DNA of 64,000 bases from Zeus faber (GCA_960531495.1 OY482855.1:7550026-7614025); one strand, 5' to 3'; counted from the first letter of the stretch, positions 1 to 9,402 are shown. Notes: generated by a model from the sequence alone, not told the origin. A program made the numbers and translations.

Positions 1-450
1 CAGGATCAGGAGACTCCCAGAAAAGTCAACCAAATACAGTTGGTGGATAATAAGAAGAAGAAAAAGAAACAAGCTGTGGTTATGCAGAGTCAGTCACAAC
101 TAAATCAATTACCACCACAACCACAGCAAGGACAGATTCAGGTACTACCACCTGTGGTATTCACTGTCTCCTTTCCACAGCCAGTTTTTGACCAACCACA
201 AACATGGAGAGGAAGAGGCCAAGGAAATTTAGGAAGAGGAAGAGGAGGAAATTTCCAACAGTCTCAAGGAGCGTGTCATAATTGTGGACAACAAGGTCAT
301 TTTGTACGTGACTGCTACAGGTTCAGAGGAGGCTTCAGAGGAGGCTTCAGAGGAGGCTTCAGAGGAGGCTTCAGAGGAGGCTACAGAGGACAACCACAGC
401 CACCCAGAGGACCAGCGAACCCTTACAGGGGTCCGGAACCTGGTTTCTAG
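1..450 (+). CDS. gag: ERV-A gag, nucleocapsid end (partial)
   Basis: The frame is open from the first base of the window to a TAG at 448-450, so the Gag start is outside the window. A lysine-rich stretch is followed by a glutamine/proline-rich segment. One CCHC zinc knuckle follows (C-x2-C-x4-H-x4-C, reading [14 protein letters not shown], about nt 273-314). Next come five RGG(F/Y) repeats encoded by a 12-bp tandem repeat at about 326-388, then a proline-rich end. In retroviruses this region binds and packages genomic RNA, and the RGG box is expected to add RNA binding. The TAG is followed in the same frame by pol, which points to Gag-Pol production by readthrough. No late-domain motif is visible in the part that is present. 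Confidence 0.85.
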   Translation, partial: QDQETPRKVNQIQLVDNKKKKKKQAVVMQSQSQLNQLPPQPQQGQIQVLPPVVFTVSFPQPVFDQPQTWRGRGQGNLGRGRGGNFQQSQGACHNCGQQGHFVRDCYRFRGGFRGGFRGGFRGGFRGGYRGQPQPPRGPANPYRGPEPGF

Positions 451-522
451 GGGTGCCCAGAAGACTCGAAAGGGAGGTGTCAGCTGGTAGTATCAGGGCC
501 GGAGCAAGATCCAAAAATAGAG
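448..522 (+). promoter_or_regulatory. gag-pol UAG readthrough junction
   Basis: The gag stop TAG (448-450) is followed directly by G and then by 24 sense codons in the same frame that lead into the protease. There is no overlap or -1/+1 frame change. This is the gammaretrovirus layout, where a few percent of ribosomes read through UAG with the help of a downstream RNA structure. The bases after the stop are G- and purine-rich, but I could not demonstrate a pseudoknot by eye. Confidence 0.6.
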
Positions 523-3500
523 GTGAAAATAAATGATAAGTCATTGGAAGTAATGGCAGATTGCGGAGCAGCTTTCACCTGTGTTCGGCCTGAAGATGCT
601 ATACATCTCCCCATGTCTGACCAATTGGTACGGACAATCGGGTTTGAGGGTGTGAAACAGCTGATTCCTCTCACAAAACCAACTGAGCTCTGCTGTAGAA
701 ATCGGAAAATCACACTACCTATTTTGGTGTCAGAACATACGCCCATTGCACTCTTGGGAAGAGATGCTATGTGCAAACTAAATTGCACAATACGGTGTAC
801 ACCGGACAGCTGTCTGGTGGATGTGCCACCTGATGTCTACCACCAATTATTTAGCGCACCAGAGACCGAGACTTCTTCAGTATATTGGATTGGAAATCTT
901 AGTCCAGAGCTATTAGAGCCAGCCAAGATGTGGGAGAAGTTCATTGTGGCAAATATGCCTGATGCTAAGCCCCCTGAGTATCCACATCACTGCACGTTGA
1001 AATATTTCAAGAAAACTGACCAATTGGATCCAGAAGAATGGTTGAGTAGTCAACCGAAGCATGTTCAGCTGACCTCATGCTGCATAATTGTGAGACCACA
1101 AGGAGCAGCTATGAAGATAAACATCAATGAATATCTTGAGAAAGAGTTTGACATTGTGAAAAGTGTGCCACATGTGACTTTAATGGTGGCTGAAGGATTT
1201 GAGCAGAAGCAAATAGGAGAAATGATGGCAGAAGCTGAGGAAGCCATTTTTTCACCAATAAAGGAGAATCTTGATATCTGGATAAGTGAAGAACAGAAGT
1301 TCATGAAAATCATGATTTCAGCTCAAGGACAAGGACAACCACAAGTGATACAGATGACACATGAGTCAATGTTCAGCGCTAAATTGGACTCAGACAGCAT
1401 GAGAGAGGAGATGCTGCAACAAATTCCAGAATGTTTGTGGTCACGACATAGTACGGACATCGGACTTGTGAAGTCAGCCCAACCGGTGAGAGTTGAACTG
1501 AGACCAGGAACCAAACCTCCTTGGAAGAACCAATATCCACTAAAGGAGGAGGCAATCAAAGGGATTGAACCACAAATTGAAGGACTGTTAAAAGCAGGTG
1601 TAGTGGAAATATGTTTGGATCCTCAGAGCAATACACCTATATTGCCTTTAAAGAAACCAGATGAGTCCTATCGCTTGGTACATGATTTAAGAGCGATAAA
1701 TGAAGTGGTGCAGGATTTTCCAGCAGATGTACCAGATCCACATACCCTGTTAGCCCAAATTCCTCCAGAGGCTACACACTTCACAGTGTTGGATTTGTGT
1801 GGAGCATTTTTCAGTGTTCCACTGAGCGAAGAAAGTCAAGGATTGTTTGGGTTCACGTACAAAGGACAAACCTTCAAGTACAAGAGGCTCCCTCAAGGAT
1901 TCAAACACAGCCCTCACATTTTCAATAAAGTATTGCAAGATGACTTGGCTGGGATTGATCAGATCTTGAAAAGTACTGTCATTCAGTATGTGGACGACAT
2001 CGTCATCTGTTCACCGGATAAGGAAACATGCCATGAGGATTCAATCAAACTGTTACAGCAATTGGCAGACAAAGGTCACAAGGCCTCTCAGAAGAAGCTA
2101 CAGTATTGTCAAGAAAAAGTTGTTTATTTGGGTCAAACAATAACCCATGGACACAGAAGCATCTCTGAGAGTCATTTGGAAGCCATTCGAACGGCACCAA
2201 AGCCTAGAACAGTCAGAGAGATGATGACATTTCTTGGCATTGCGGGATATTCTTCAGCCTGGGTAGAAGATTATGCCTGCCTAACAGAGCCTTTGAGAGC
2301 CATGATAAAAGAGACTGGGAATGCTCAACTCCATTGTAACCTCACCTGGACCCAGGAAGGTCTTATGGCATTTGAAACGATCAAACAGAGGCTACAAGAA
2401 GCTCCAGCACTAGCGCTGCCAGACTACTCTAAGAACTTTTTGCTGTATGTGGCTACGTCCACTGGAGGCAAATATGCATGTGCAGTTCTTGGTCAGCCAA
2501 CAGGTACAGGGACAAGTCCTCAACCTGTGTCGTATTATTCTACTGCCTATTCAGAAGTAGAATCGGGGCTACCACTGTGCTACAGAGCAATGGTGGGAGT
2601 TTATCTAATGTATGAGAAAGCATCATCACTAACTATGGGTTACCCAGTGACAATTCTTACCCATCATAGTCTCAGAAATCTTTTGAACTTCGGTAAATGT
2701 ACATTGACTATGTCTAGGCTAAGAGACTATCATAGGCTCTTAGAGCAGGAAGATGTCACCTTAGTAAGATGCGTCACGGTAAATCCAGCTGATAATTTAC
2801 CAACACCAGGGGATGGAGAGCCACATGATTGTATTCAGGAAGTAGAGAGATATGCAAAGCTCAGATCAGACTTGCAAGCTTTCCCACTTCATGTGTCAGA
2901 TGTGGAGTATTGGACTGACGGGTCCTGCTATCGAATAGAAGACACATTGAGTGCTGGTTATGCAGTAGTCAAAGCCCAGGGAACTGAATTTGTTGTTGAG
3001 AAAGCAGAAGTAATACCACAACCTGCTTCTGCACAGCTTGCTGAGCTTGTGGGCCTGACTGAAGCTTGTCTATTGGCCGAAGGCAAGCGAGTGACAATAT
3101 ATACAGATTCGGCATATGCACATAATGTGTGTCATTTATTTGGATCAGTATGGAAAAATCGAGGATTTAAGAAAACCGATGGTTCTCCGATACAGCATCA
3201 TGCCCAAATAATGAAATTGTTGCATGCAATGATGAAACCAAAGGAAATAGCTGTAGCTAAGTGTGCAGCTCACAAAATGGACACGTCAAGGGTCACACAA
3301 GGTAACAAAGCGGCTGATGAGGCTGCTAAAGCAGTTACAGGAGCAAACAAAGCAGGCAAGGTTCTTCTGGTCACTCATGAAGTGGACTTGGAAGATAAAA
3401 TCACGCTCAGAGATGTGATCGCGATGCAAGAAGCGGCGTCAGCCATCGATAAACAATTATGGTTGTCCCGAGGGGCCACACAAGATTCTACTGGTCTGTG

Positions 3501-4137
3501 GAGAAATCATGAAGGACTGATGGTAGCACCCCCTGACCTACTAGGTCTGATGATTCAGGAAGCACATGGGTTAGCCCATGTTGCAAGGGGGGAGGTAAGG
3601 AGAAAGATCACGAAAGAGTATGGTTTTTGGGCACCGTACTTGCTTGAGCAAATTGATTATGTCATAGGCAGATGCACAATCTGTCTTAAAAATAACGTTC
3701 GGAGGGGTGTGTTGAGTCCACCCGGTCACATTCCAACTCCGACAGGTCCTATGCGTGAGTTGGTTGTGGATTTTGTTGACATGATAAGACCAATAGGAGG
3801 TAAAAGATACATGCTAGTCGTCGTGGATAGATTTTCACGGTGGCCTGAGGCATGTCCAACCAAGCGTAAAGATGCTCAGTCGGTTGCCAAGTTCTTGTGG
3901 CGTGAGGTCATAAGCAGGTGGGGACTTCCAGATCGAATATCCTCAGATAATGGGAAAGAGTTCGTGGATAGAACAGTAAAATTAATTCTGCAAAAATTGG
4001 GAATTAAACAACGTTTAGGAGCTGTTTATCATCCACAAAGCCAAGGAGTTTGTGAAAAAATGAATGGTGTGCTGAAAAATGGCATTGTTAAAATCTGTCA
4101 GCATACAAGTCTGAATTGGGTAGAGGTGTGTAGTTAG
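451..4137 (+). CDS. pol: ERV-A pol: protease, 2H-like domain, RT, RNase H, integrase (truncated)
   Basis: Residues are numbered from nt 523; the frame is open from 451. Protease: active-site triplet D-C-G-A at 13-16 (usually DTG/DSG) and the flap-side LLGRD at 77-81. Residues about 135-268 are an extra domain with HCTL at 156-159 and HVTL at 217-220, described separately. Reverse transcriptase: about 330-590, with LPQGF at 456-460 and YVDD at 489-492. RNase H: about 795-940, with D799, E841, D862 and D932 as likely metal ligands. Integrase: zinc module H1015, H1019, C1051, C1054; catalytic D1083, D1142 and E1178 with a D-35-E spacing. The frame stops at 4135-4137 shortly after the catalytic Glu, so the C-terminal DNA-binding domain is missing. 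No frameshift interrupts more than 1,200 codons. Confidence 0.92.
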   Translation, partial: GCPEDSKGRCQLVVSGPEQDPKIEVKINDKSLEVMADCGAAFTCVRPEDAIHLPMSDQLVRTIGFEGVKQLIPLTKPTELCCRNRKITLPILVSEHTPIALLGRDAMCKLNCTIRCTPDSCLVDVPPDVYHQLFSAPETETSSVYWIGNLSPELLEPAKMWEKFIVANMPDAKPPEYPHHCTLKYFKKTDQLDPEEWLSSQPKHVQLTSCCIIVRPQGAAMKININEYLEKEFDIVKSVPHVTLMVAEGFEQKQIGEMMAEAEEAIFSPIKENLDIWISEEQKFMKIMISAQGQGQPQVIQMTHESMFSAKLDSDSMREEMLQQIPECLWSRHSTDIGLVKSAQPVRVELRPGTKPPWKNQYPLKEEAIKGIEPQIEGLLKAGVVEICLDPQSNTPILPLKKPDESYRLVHDLRAINEVVQDFPADVPDPHTLLAQIPPEATHFTVLDLCGAFFSVPLSEESQGLFGFTYKGQTFKYKRLPQGFKHSPHIFNKVLQDDLAGIDQILKSTVIQYVDDIVICSPDKETCHEDSIKLLQQLADKGHKASQKKLQYCQEKVVYLGQTITHGHRSISESHLEAIRTAPKPRTVREMMTFLGIAGYSSAWVEDYACLTEPLRAMIKETGNAQLHCNLTWTQEGLMAFETIKQRLQEAPALALPDYSKNFLLYVATSTGGKYACAVLGQPTGTGTSPQPVSYYSTAYSEVESGLPLCYRAMVGVYLMYEKASSLTMGYPVTILTHHSLRNLLNFGKCTLTMSRLRDYHRLLEQEDVTLVRCVTVNPADNLPTPGDGEPHDCIQEVERYAKLRSDLQAFPLHVSDVEYWTDGSCYRIEDTLSAGYAVVKAQGTEFVVEKAEVIPQPASAQLAELVGLTEACLLAEGKRVTIYTDSAYAHNVCHLFGSVWKNRGFKKTDGSPIQHHAQIMKLLHAMMKPKEIAVAKCAAHKMDTSRVTQGNKAADEAAKAVTGANKAGKVLLVTHEVDLEDKITLRDVIAMQEAASAIDKQLWLSRGATQDSTGLWRNHEGLMVAPPDLLGLMIQEAHGLAHVARGEVRRKITKEYGFWAPYLLEQIDYVIGRCTICLKNNVRRGVLSPPGHIPTPTGPMRELVVDFVDMIRPIGGKRYMLVVVDRFSRWPEACPTKRKDAQSVAKFLWREVISRWGLPDRISSDNGKEFVDRTVKLILQKLGIKQRLGAVYHPQSQGVCEKMNGVLKNGIVKICQHTSLNWVEVCS
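925..1326 (+). other. 2H phosphoesterase-like domain inside ERV-A pol
   Basis: Pol residues about 135-268 sit between the protease and RT, where gammaretroviruses have no domain. Two motifs of the form hydrophobic-H-x-T-L are present: H156-C-T158-L (nt 988-999) and H217-V-T219-L (nt 1171-1182), 61 residues apart. Each lies in a predicted beta strand and is preceded by a proline, as in 2H enzymes such as LigT/RNA ligase-like proteins, AKAP7 and the 2',5'-phosphodiesterases of some coronaviruses and rotaviruses. A first strand (FIVANM) and a last strand (KFMKIMIS) frame them. What is seen is the motif pair and its place; catalytic activity on 2',5'- or cyclic phosphates is inference. The spacing is shorter than the roughly 80 residues common in the family, which lowers certainty. 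Confidence 0.6.
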
Positions 4138-5125
4138 GAGCTAACACTACATTTACTCAACACTATTGTCAACAAGGGAAATACATGGACAAAGGAGGAA
4201 AAGGAAAATGTTAATCATATGTTGGAATAATGTTAAAGTATAATGCAAAAGTGAAATTATTATACTGTATTTGATGTTTGTGCAAGATACTGGCTGGTGA
4301 TTCTTTCTTTAAGGACCAGTCAGAGGATGGCTGTGTCCAGAGATCCTAACAGCCTAATGGACTTGAACATTCAAACATGGACACTCGAAAATGGACGGCG
4401 GACCCTGAATGAAGACATCATGATCAGGAGTGTCGAGTGAAATATCATTAAAAGTTGATGGTGTTAAAAAGCAACAGTTTAATACATACATGTGTGTCCT
4501 GAATGTTTTTATAATATTGGAGTTTGTTTACTACAATGTAACCTGTATTATTGATGAATATCCTGTACTCTAGGCTAGATATTTTTAGCAAGACATATTA
4601 CTTTGATTTGCTATTGTTTTCTTTGAGTTGTCTGTAGTAGGATGAAGTGAATACATTGGGACCTCAGGTATTTTCTTTTTTTGCGGTTTTTGAGGGACAT
4701 TGGTGCTAGGCAGGGAAAGGTCCACTGGAAGGTCCGATGGGTCGACCAGCCTGACTTTGGACAAATTTTTTGATTTATTTCTGAGGCTCTTAATGTATGC
4801 ATTTATATGTAACATCCTATATAGTAGTCTAAACCCTTCGTCTTTTTCTGTTAATTGATTTGGAGTACCTTAGGTGGTTGCCTGGGGCAGAGGGACCGTG
4901 AGAGAATTTTCCTGTCTTGATTGATTGATGGATGTTCTAAGAAATGAAGCTGCCAGATGGGTTTTTCGCTCTCACACTCCACAAATTTGCTGTATTGCTA
5001 TGACTAAGCATGGTCAGAGGGGTATATTATAACCAATTGTGTTTGTTATTAAGTGATTTCTGTTAAGCCAATTAACATCGTATGTTCAATTACTCTTCTC
5101 TCTGTCGAGACTTTGTGTAGTCTCG
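4138..5125 (+). other. ERV-A post-pol region without recognisable env
   Basis: About 1 kb between the truncated integrase and the polypurine tract. No envelope surface or transmembrane motif was recognised in any frame. A 76-codon antisense frame at 4585-4815 has no recognisable content. Either env was deleted or this lineage is env-less. Confidence 0.5.
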
Positions 5126-5137
5126 AAGGGGGGAATA
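5126..5137 (+). promoter_or_regulatory. polypurine tract of ERV-A
   Basis: The purine run AAGGGGGGAATA lies immediately before the TG that opens the 3' LTR. In retroviruses this tract primes plus-strand DNA synthesis. Confidence 0.7.
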
Positions 5138-5578
5138 TGAGGTGTCTGGAAGGTTTGAGGTGAATAGGTTACTGAGCTCCCAAAGCTGAGATATAGTGCG
5201 GTCATAATATTAACTATGTTAGTATTAGATTTATTGCCTTGATGTCATACGAAGAACGAAAACAACAATGGGTCTATTGAGAGGTCCTATGGGAGAGGAA
5301 TTTTGTTGATTCTTCCAGCTCGACCAGAGGAGGAAAGGTTTACATTTAGGACAGGATATAGGCTGAGCGGGCACCTATGGATTGGAACCAGATGTGGTAT
5401 GTTATCTTTGTACCGCTTTAAAAGCGAGTGCAGAGCGTCACTTGGCAGAGATTCCATCTGGCTCGGGTCTCTCCCAGGACATCCATGGCAAGTCTGGTTT
5501 GATGCTGATTTGTGTAATAAAATTATTATTTTATTCAAGTCAGTGTCAGCGGTCACTCCTTCATTCTTCAACACATCA
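5138..5578 (+). repeat. ERV-A 3' LTR
   Basis: The LTR starts TGAGGTG directly after the polypurine tract and probably ends CACATCA, an imperfect inverted match of the start. Inside are a TATA-like CTTTAAAAG near 5416-5424 and a polyadenylation signal AATAAA at 5516-5521. Length is about 441 bp. The 5' LTR lies outside the window, so the right boundary rests on the CA end and the terminal inverted match only. Confidence 0.65.
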
Positions 5579-5867
5579 CACCCATCTAGAAACTAAACCA
5601 CACCTACACTATCTATGAACAGATCAGCGTCAGGAATACACGCCCTTTTTCTTCTGCAATGGACTAAAGTTTTGCCGGCCGCTACCACGTCCCAGCCATC
5701 CGCTAACAGAGTAACGAACTAGCGTAACTGTACTCATGCACAAACCCCGTCCCAGAATGCTGGCAAGGTGCTGTGCAATGATTTGCAACCACACATCCAA
5801 AAAAGGTCTGCAGTAGTTGGTCAGGGTATAACAGCAAGTTGACAGAAGCATTCTTACCCTGATAACA
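5579..5867 (-). repeat. probable 3' LTR segment of ERV-B
   Basis: On the minus strand a purine run, AAGGGGGG (about 5868-5877), is followed by TGTTATCAGGG, a typical start of an LTR after a polypurine tract. The sequence continues down to the end of the ERV-A LTR. The other LTR end was not found, and no second copy was recognised in the window. Confidence 0.4.
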
Positions 5868-6729
5868 TCCCCCCTTGGGGTTTGAGACTTGTTGTTTCAT
5901 CAGCTACATTCATTATTGTACTACATTTGATGAACTGTCCTATGCTAACATTACCTCTCTGAGAGTAGCACTCATGTATTCCAAGAACCTTTCGATTTCT
6001 TACCAGCGGAACCATTCTATCTGCAATATCCTTAAATATTCTTACATCAACAGAATTCCATCCCCTTGTGATCATTTCGTACACAAGCTTCTGTGCTACT
6101 GGTGAAAGGGCAGTACTGGAGTCTGCAGCTCACCAGTGTACAGTAGAGCTAAGCTATATCATACAATCCACAGCACAACAATCACGATATGGTAGAGTCA
6201 GAACCTGAGTCACGTCCTGGCCCCATGCTTTGATTTTTCTCTGGTACTGGCGCCAAGTATCTTTAACTGGGACCACCCTTAATGAATCTTTTCCCCCTTG
6301 AGCACTTGCCCAGCACGAGTCCGAAGTATGTTGCTGGGCTGTATATGACAGCCACGCATATCACTCGTTGCCTAGTGCTTCATCATATAAGTGTCATTCC
6401 TCAACGTCCTGAGTGTTCGAGTGTGTAACATCAGCATGTGCCGAACCAAACCAATCACTTATATTTTACCTGATGGATTCCCACGGACCATCCCTCTCCT
6501 TTCTCAATTAAAGGAGAGGTGGTGTTCACTAAAGTGACTCCGGGAGTAGTCACTTCTCTGGCCGGGACTGTCCACTCCACCCGGATTTCCACACTACCAT
6601 CCAAGTATCCTGTCCTACTCACCAGTATATAAGTATGGCGTATCTGCACCTGCCCATGCACTTCCGCCCATACATCCTATTGTCCGTCTGTCCGGCTCAT
6701 AGTCACCCTCGTTTTGCGTTGTTTGGTTG

Positions 6730-7167
6730 TCAGGCCAGGTCATCCATGTTGATGGTGGTGAGGTCCTCATTCGGACCTCCTCCACAGTCATCCCTTGGAC
6801 CGATAGAATCCGCCAGGGTCCGCAGCTGATCATCAGCAGCCTGAGTATGATCAGAGCCTGGGGATTTGACTGGTTCATACCTCCTTGCACTGGACTGGTC
6901 TCGGGCTCTCTGGAACCAGAGCCATGAGGATTCCTCCTCAGGTCTGAATCCCTGTCGTGGCCCCATAGTACACTGGTTAAGATGATACCATGTGGTGCGT
7001 CCTTCTACCTGAATGGCTGTTGGAGTCGCCCTGACCACCTTGTAGGGACTCTCCCTCCTTGGCTCGTTCCACCGTCTCCCCAGTTGACCTGGTTCCACCC
7101 CCCTTACTGGCTCTTCCTCGGGCTCTGGAACCCTGCTTCTCCCCTGTTGGAAAATCACTTTATACAT
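6730..7167 (-). pseudogene. ERV-B integrase C-terminal domain and beyond
   Basis: The frame carries SPYKVVRATPTAIQVEG and TTWYHLNQC, the small barrel domain at the end of gammaretroviral integrases (usual pattern GPY-V-L-TPTA-KV-G-W-H-S-C). An acidic, proline-rich tail of about 80 codons follows, which could be the start of an overlapping env in another frame. Frames further down (6455-6661) are not recognised. Confidence 0.6.
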
Positions 7168-7239
7168 AGCATACTAGCATACTTTATACATAGCATCAGG
7201 CAACTAACTGCATAGCAGTTAGTTGCCTGATATAATCTT

Positions 7240-8224
7240 TTAGTTCCATTTCCAATTTTTCCAGTGGTCTACCTTTGTAGGGCCCTCGGAGCACTGGTAC
7301 AGCATGTGTCTACCCGTTAGCACCTCATGCGGAGTTAGATGCGTCATTCTGTTAGCCTGCATGCGATAACTCATTAATGCCAGTGGTAGTGCATCTACCC
7401 AATTAAATTTAGTGCTTGCACAAATTTTGTTTATTTTTGTCTTTCCTGTTCCATTCACTCATTCAACCTTTACCTCTGACCGAGGATGGTACACACAACT
7501 TAATCTTTGTTTTATTTTCAAATGCTGTAGCACCTGTTTCACTGTTTTTTGAATGAACGACAAATCATTATCTGAGCTAATCCCAGTTGGAATACCAAAC
7601 CTTGGCATCACCTCTCTGGTCAGAAACGTTATCACCGTTCCTGCTTCATGGTCTGCTGAGGGAACCGTTTCCACCCATCTGCTAAACCTGTCAATCACCA
7701 CCAGCATTTATTTTTTCCCATGGACCTTCTTATTCATGTCTACGTAGGCTGAGACCAGATGTCTGAATGGTCCTTCAGGTGTTGGAATGTGTCCTAATGG
7801 GGTAGTGATTGTTTTTCTTACTTTTATTTTTTTAACATATCACATTCATTTCGTTGATTCTCAACCATTGTTTGCAAGTATGGTGACCAAAAACCTTGTT
7901 TTCTGATTTTTCTCACTATTTCCCCCCTTGCGCAATGGTTAAAACCATGCGCATTAGTGATAAGCAATACTAACAACGCTGTTGGTCTCGACAACATTTC
8001 ATCATGGGTTCTCCATAACCCTGTGTTATGGAGAACCCATGATGAAATGTGCTGCGCACAGCACCCCTCTTTATCCACATGTTTTGCTCATAAACATCAG
8101 CCTTGTCCTGCATCCTTACAATGTCATCCATGTTTGGTGCTGCTTCTGGGATTGACAGTGGTGCCTGTATTCCTGATACACTCTTCGATGCCTGTTTTGC
8201 TGCCTCAGCCGCATTGTTTCCCAA
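7240..8224 (-). pseudogene. pol: ERV-B integrase remnant
   Basis: Pieces in several frames match the integrase of ERV-A in order: the RNase H end and the start of integrase (7970-8224), the zinc module HGFNHCARGE with GFWSPYL (7824-8078), the core with VVIDRFSRW, SSDND and YHPRSE (7459-7707), and the late motif [10 protein letters not shown] (7240-7458). The catalytic second Asp is in SSDN; the catalytic Glu region is interrupted by a stop. A 57-bp palindrome at 7994-8050 breaks the frame near the zinc module. Confidence 0.75.
7994..8050. repeat. perfect palindrome, 26-bp arms, 5-bp loop
   Basis: Left arm 7994-8019 and right arm 8025-8050 are exact reverse complements around a 5-base loop (8020-8024). 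The left arm encodes, on the minus strand, the integrase motif TGLWRTHDE that aligns with TGLWRNHEG of ERV-A. The right arm is the inverted copy and has no counterpart in ERV-A. Confidence 0.95.
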
Positions 8225-8513
8225 GATAATATAATAATTTCCTTTTTCATGTGCCTGACACGTAACTATTGTTTAGGTAGTAGTAACAACAATGTCAGCA
8301 GATCATTAATCTGGGTGTGATGGAGTATTGGTGGACCGTCTGTTTTCTTATACCCTCTTTGCTTCCAAACTGTTCCAACAGATGACACACACCATGTGCA
8401 TATGCAGAATCTGTGTATATTTACCGTTTTTTTTTCTTTTGTTCCTTCTCGACAGTCGTAAGCACTTTCAACTCAACTAACTGTGTTGAACATGGCTATT
8501 TACAATAAGAACT

Positions 8514-8946
8514 TTAAATAACAGCAACCGTTTTGTCTGGGTTCTGTCTCACTGCTGCAAACTCTGTATGGTTTCCCAAATTATCTTTGTGGCAAGATCC
8601 ATCCACAAGCATCTCTTCTTCTGCCTTAACTATGGGTGTTAACAATATACTGTATCTAGAAATCAAAGAATCTTCTTCTGGGGTGACCTTCCTGATTGCA
8701 TTCCTAACACTTAATAGGCCATTTGTGATAGTTAAGGGGTCCCTGCTCCTGAGCATATCTAGACTGTCCTTGTTGCCCCCTATATTGTCTCTGTCTGTAC
8801 CCCTCATGTGGATGTTGTCTGGGGTTCTTAGCATATACATTGACTATAGGATTAGTGGGTGACCATGGGCCCTGCGGTTGCTGTACTGGTTGTGAACCTG
8901 GTTGAGCGAGCGAGGTCATTGGGTTAATCTCGACTGCAGCTACCAC
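8514..8946 (-). pseudogene. ERV-B nucleocapsid remnant joined to RNase H
   Basis: From 8946 down, a basic Gln/Arg-rich stretch of nucleocapsid type runs within about 100 bp into the RNase H start (VDGSCHKD, GNHTEFAAV in the frame 8514-8840). Protease and the whole RT are missing between them. An internal deletion removed about 2 kb relative to ERV-A. Confidence 0.6.
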
Positions 8947-9045
8947 GCCTTGTACTTTATTTTTTTCCTTGTATTTTCTTGTTAGCTCATCCAGTTGGAG
9001 CTGTGTCAGCTTTCTCTGTACCTCCTTGCCTTGTTCTGCCAGTCT

Positions 9046-9402
9046 CTACTCACTTTGACGGTGCTTATCGACAGCATGAATAACATGATCACAGTATTCC
9101 TTTTGGCTTTTAGATGAAGTCAATCCCACCACATGGTCCAACTTATTTCTGACTTGCCCTGGCAATGTCTCAAGCATTGAGTTCCTAAAGAGTACAGATA
9201 TGATCGAATCTGTTTCCAGGTCTTTGTCTGTCTCCATCTGCCATGTCTTGACCTGACTTTTGATATAAGAGGCAGGGTTCTTTGCCTCTCCCAGCAGTTG
9301 TCCCTTCAATGCTTTTGGATCTACACGGATCGGATACTCCCCCCTCAGTGCTTCCCACAGTTGTGGTCTGTATCCATCAATAGCAGTGCCATCCCAAAGC
9401 AC
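9046..9402 (-). pseudogene. gag: ERV-B gag capsid C-terminal part
   Basis: A 118-codon frame that reads like the C-terminal half of a gammaretroviral capsid: LWEALRGEYPIRVD, then a segment with ASYIKSQVKTWQMETD and LPGQVRNKLDHVVGL, the region around the capsid dimerisation domain. It sits between the matrix piece and the nucleocapsid/RNase H piece in the right order. The N-terminal capsid half (about 9403-9905) has no clear frame. Confidence 0.6.

Larger units (their letters stand above)
1..5578 (+). mobile_element. ERV-A: endogenous retrovirus, 5' cut by window edge
   Basis: A retroviral provirus whose 5' LTR and most of gag lie left of the window. In order it has the gag nucleocapsid end (zinc knuckle and RGG repeats), an in-frame UAG, a long pol (protease, an extra 2H-like domain, reverse transcriptase, RNase H, integrase cut short), about 1 kb without a recognisable env, a polypurine tract at 5126-5137 and a 3' LTR at 5138-5578. 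The gag-UAG-pol arrangement and the MLV-like RT and integrase motifs suggest the gamma/epsilon retrovirus group. The 3.7-kb pol frame is free of frameshifts, so the insertion is probably fairly young. No env gene was recognised and the integrase lacks its C-terminal domain, so this copy looks defective. Confidence 0.9.

Noticed and set aside
4585..4815. Antisense 76-codon frame in the ERV-A post-pol region
   Set aside because: No recognisable motif, opposite to the provirus and short; consistent with chance.
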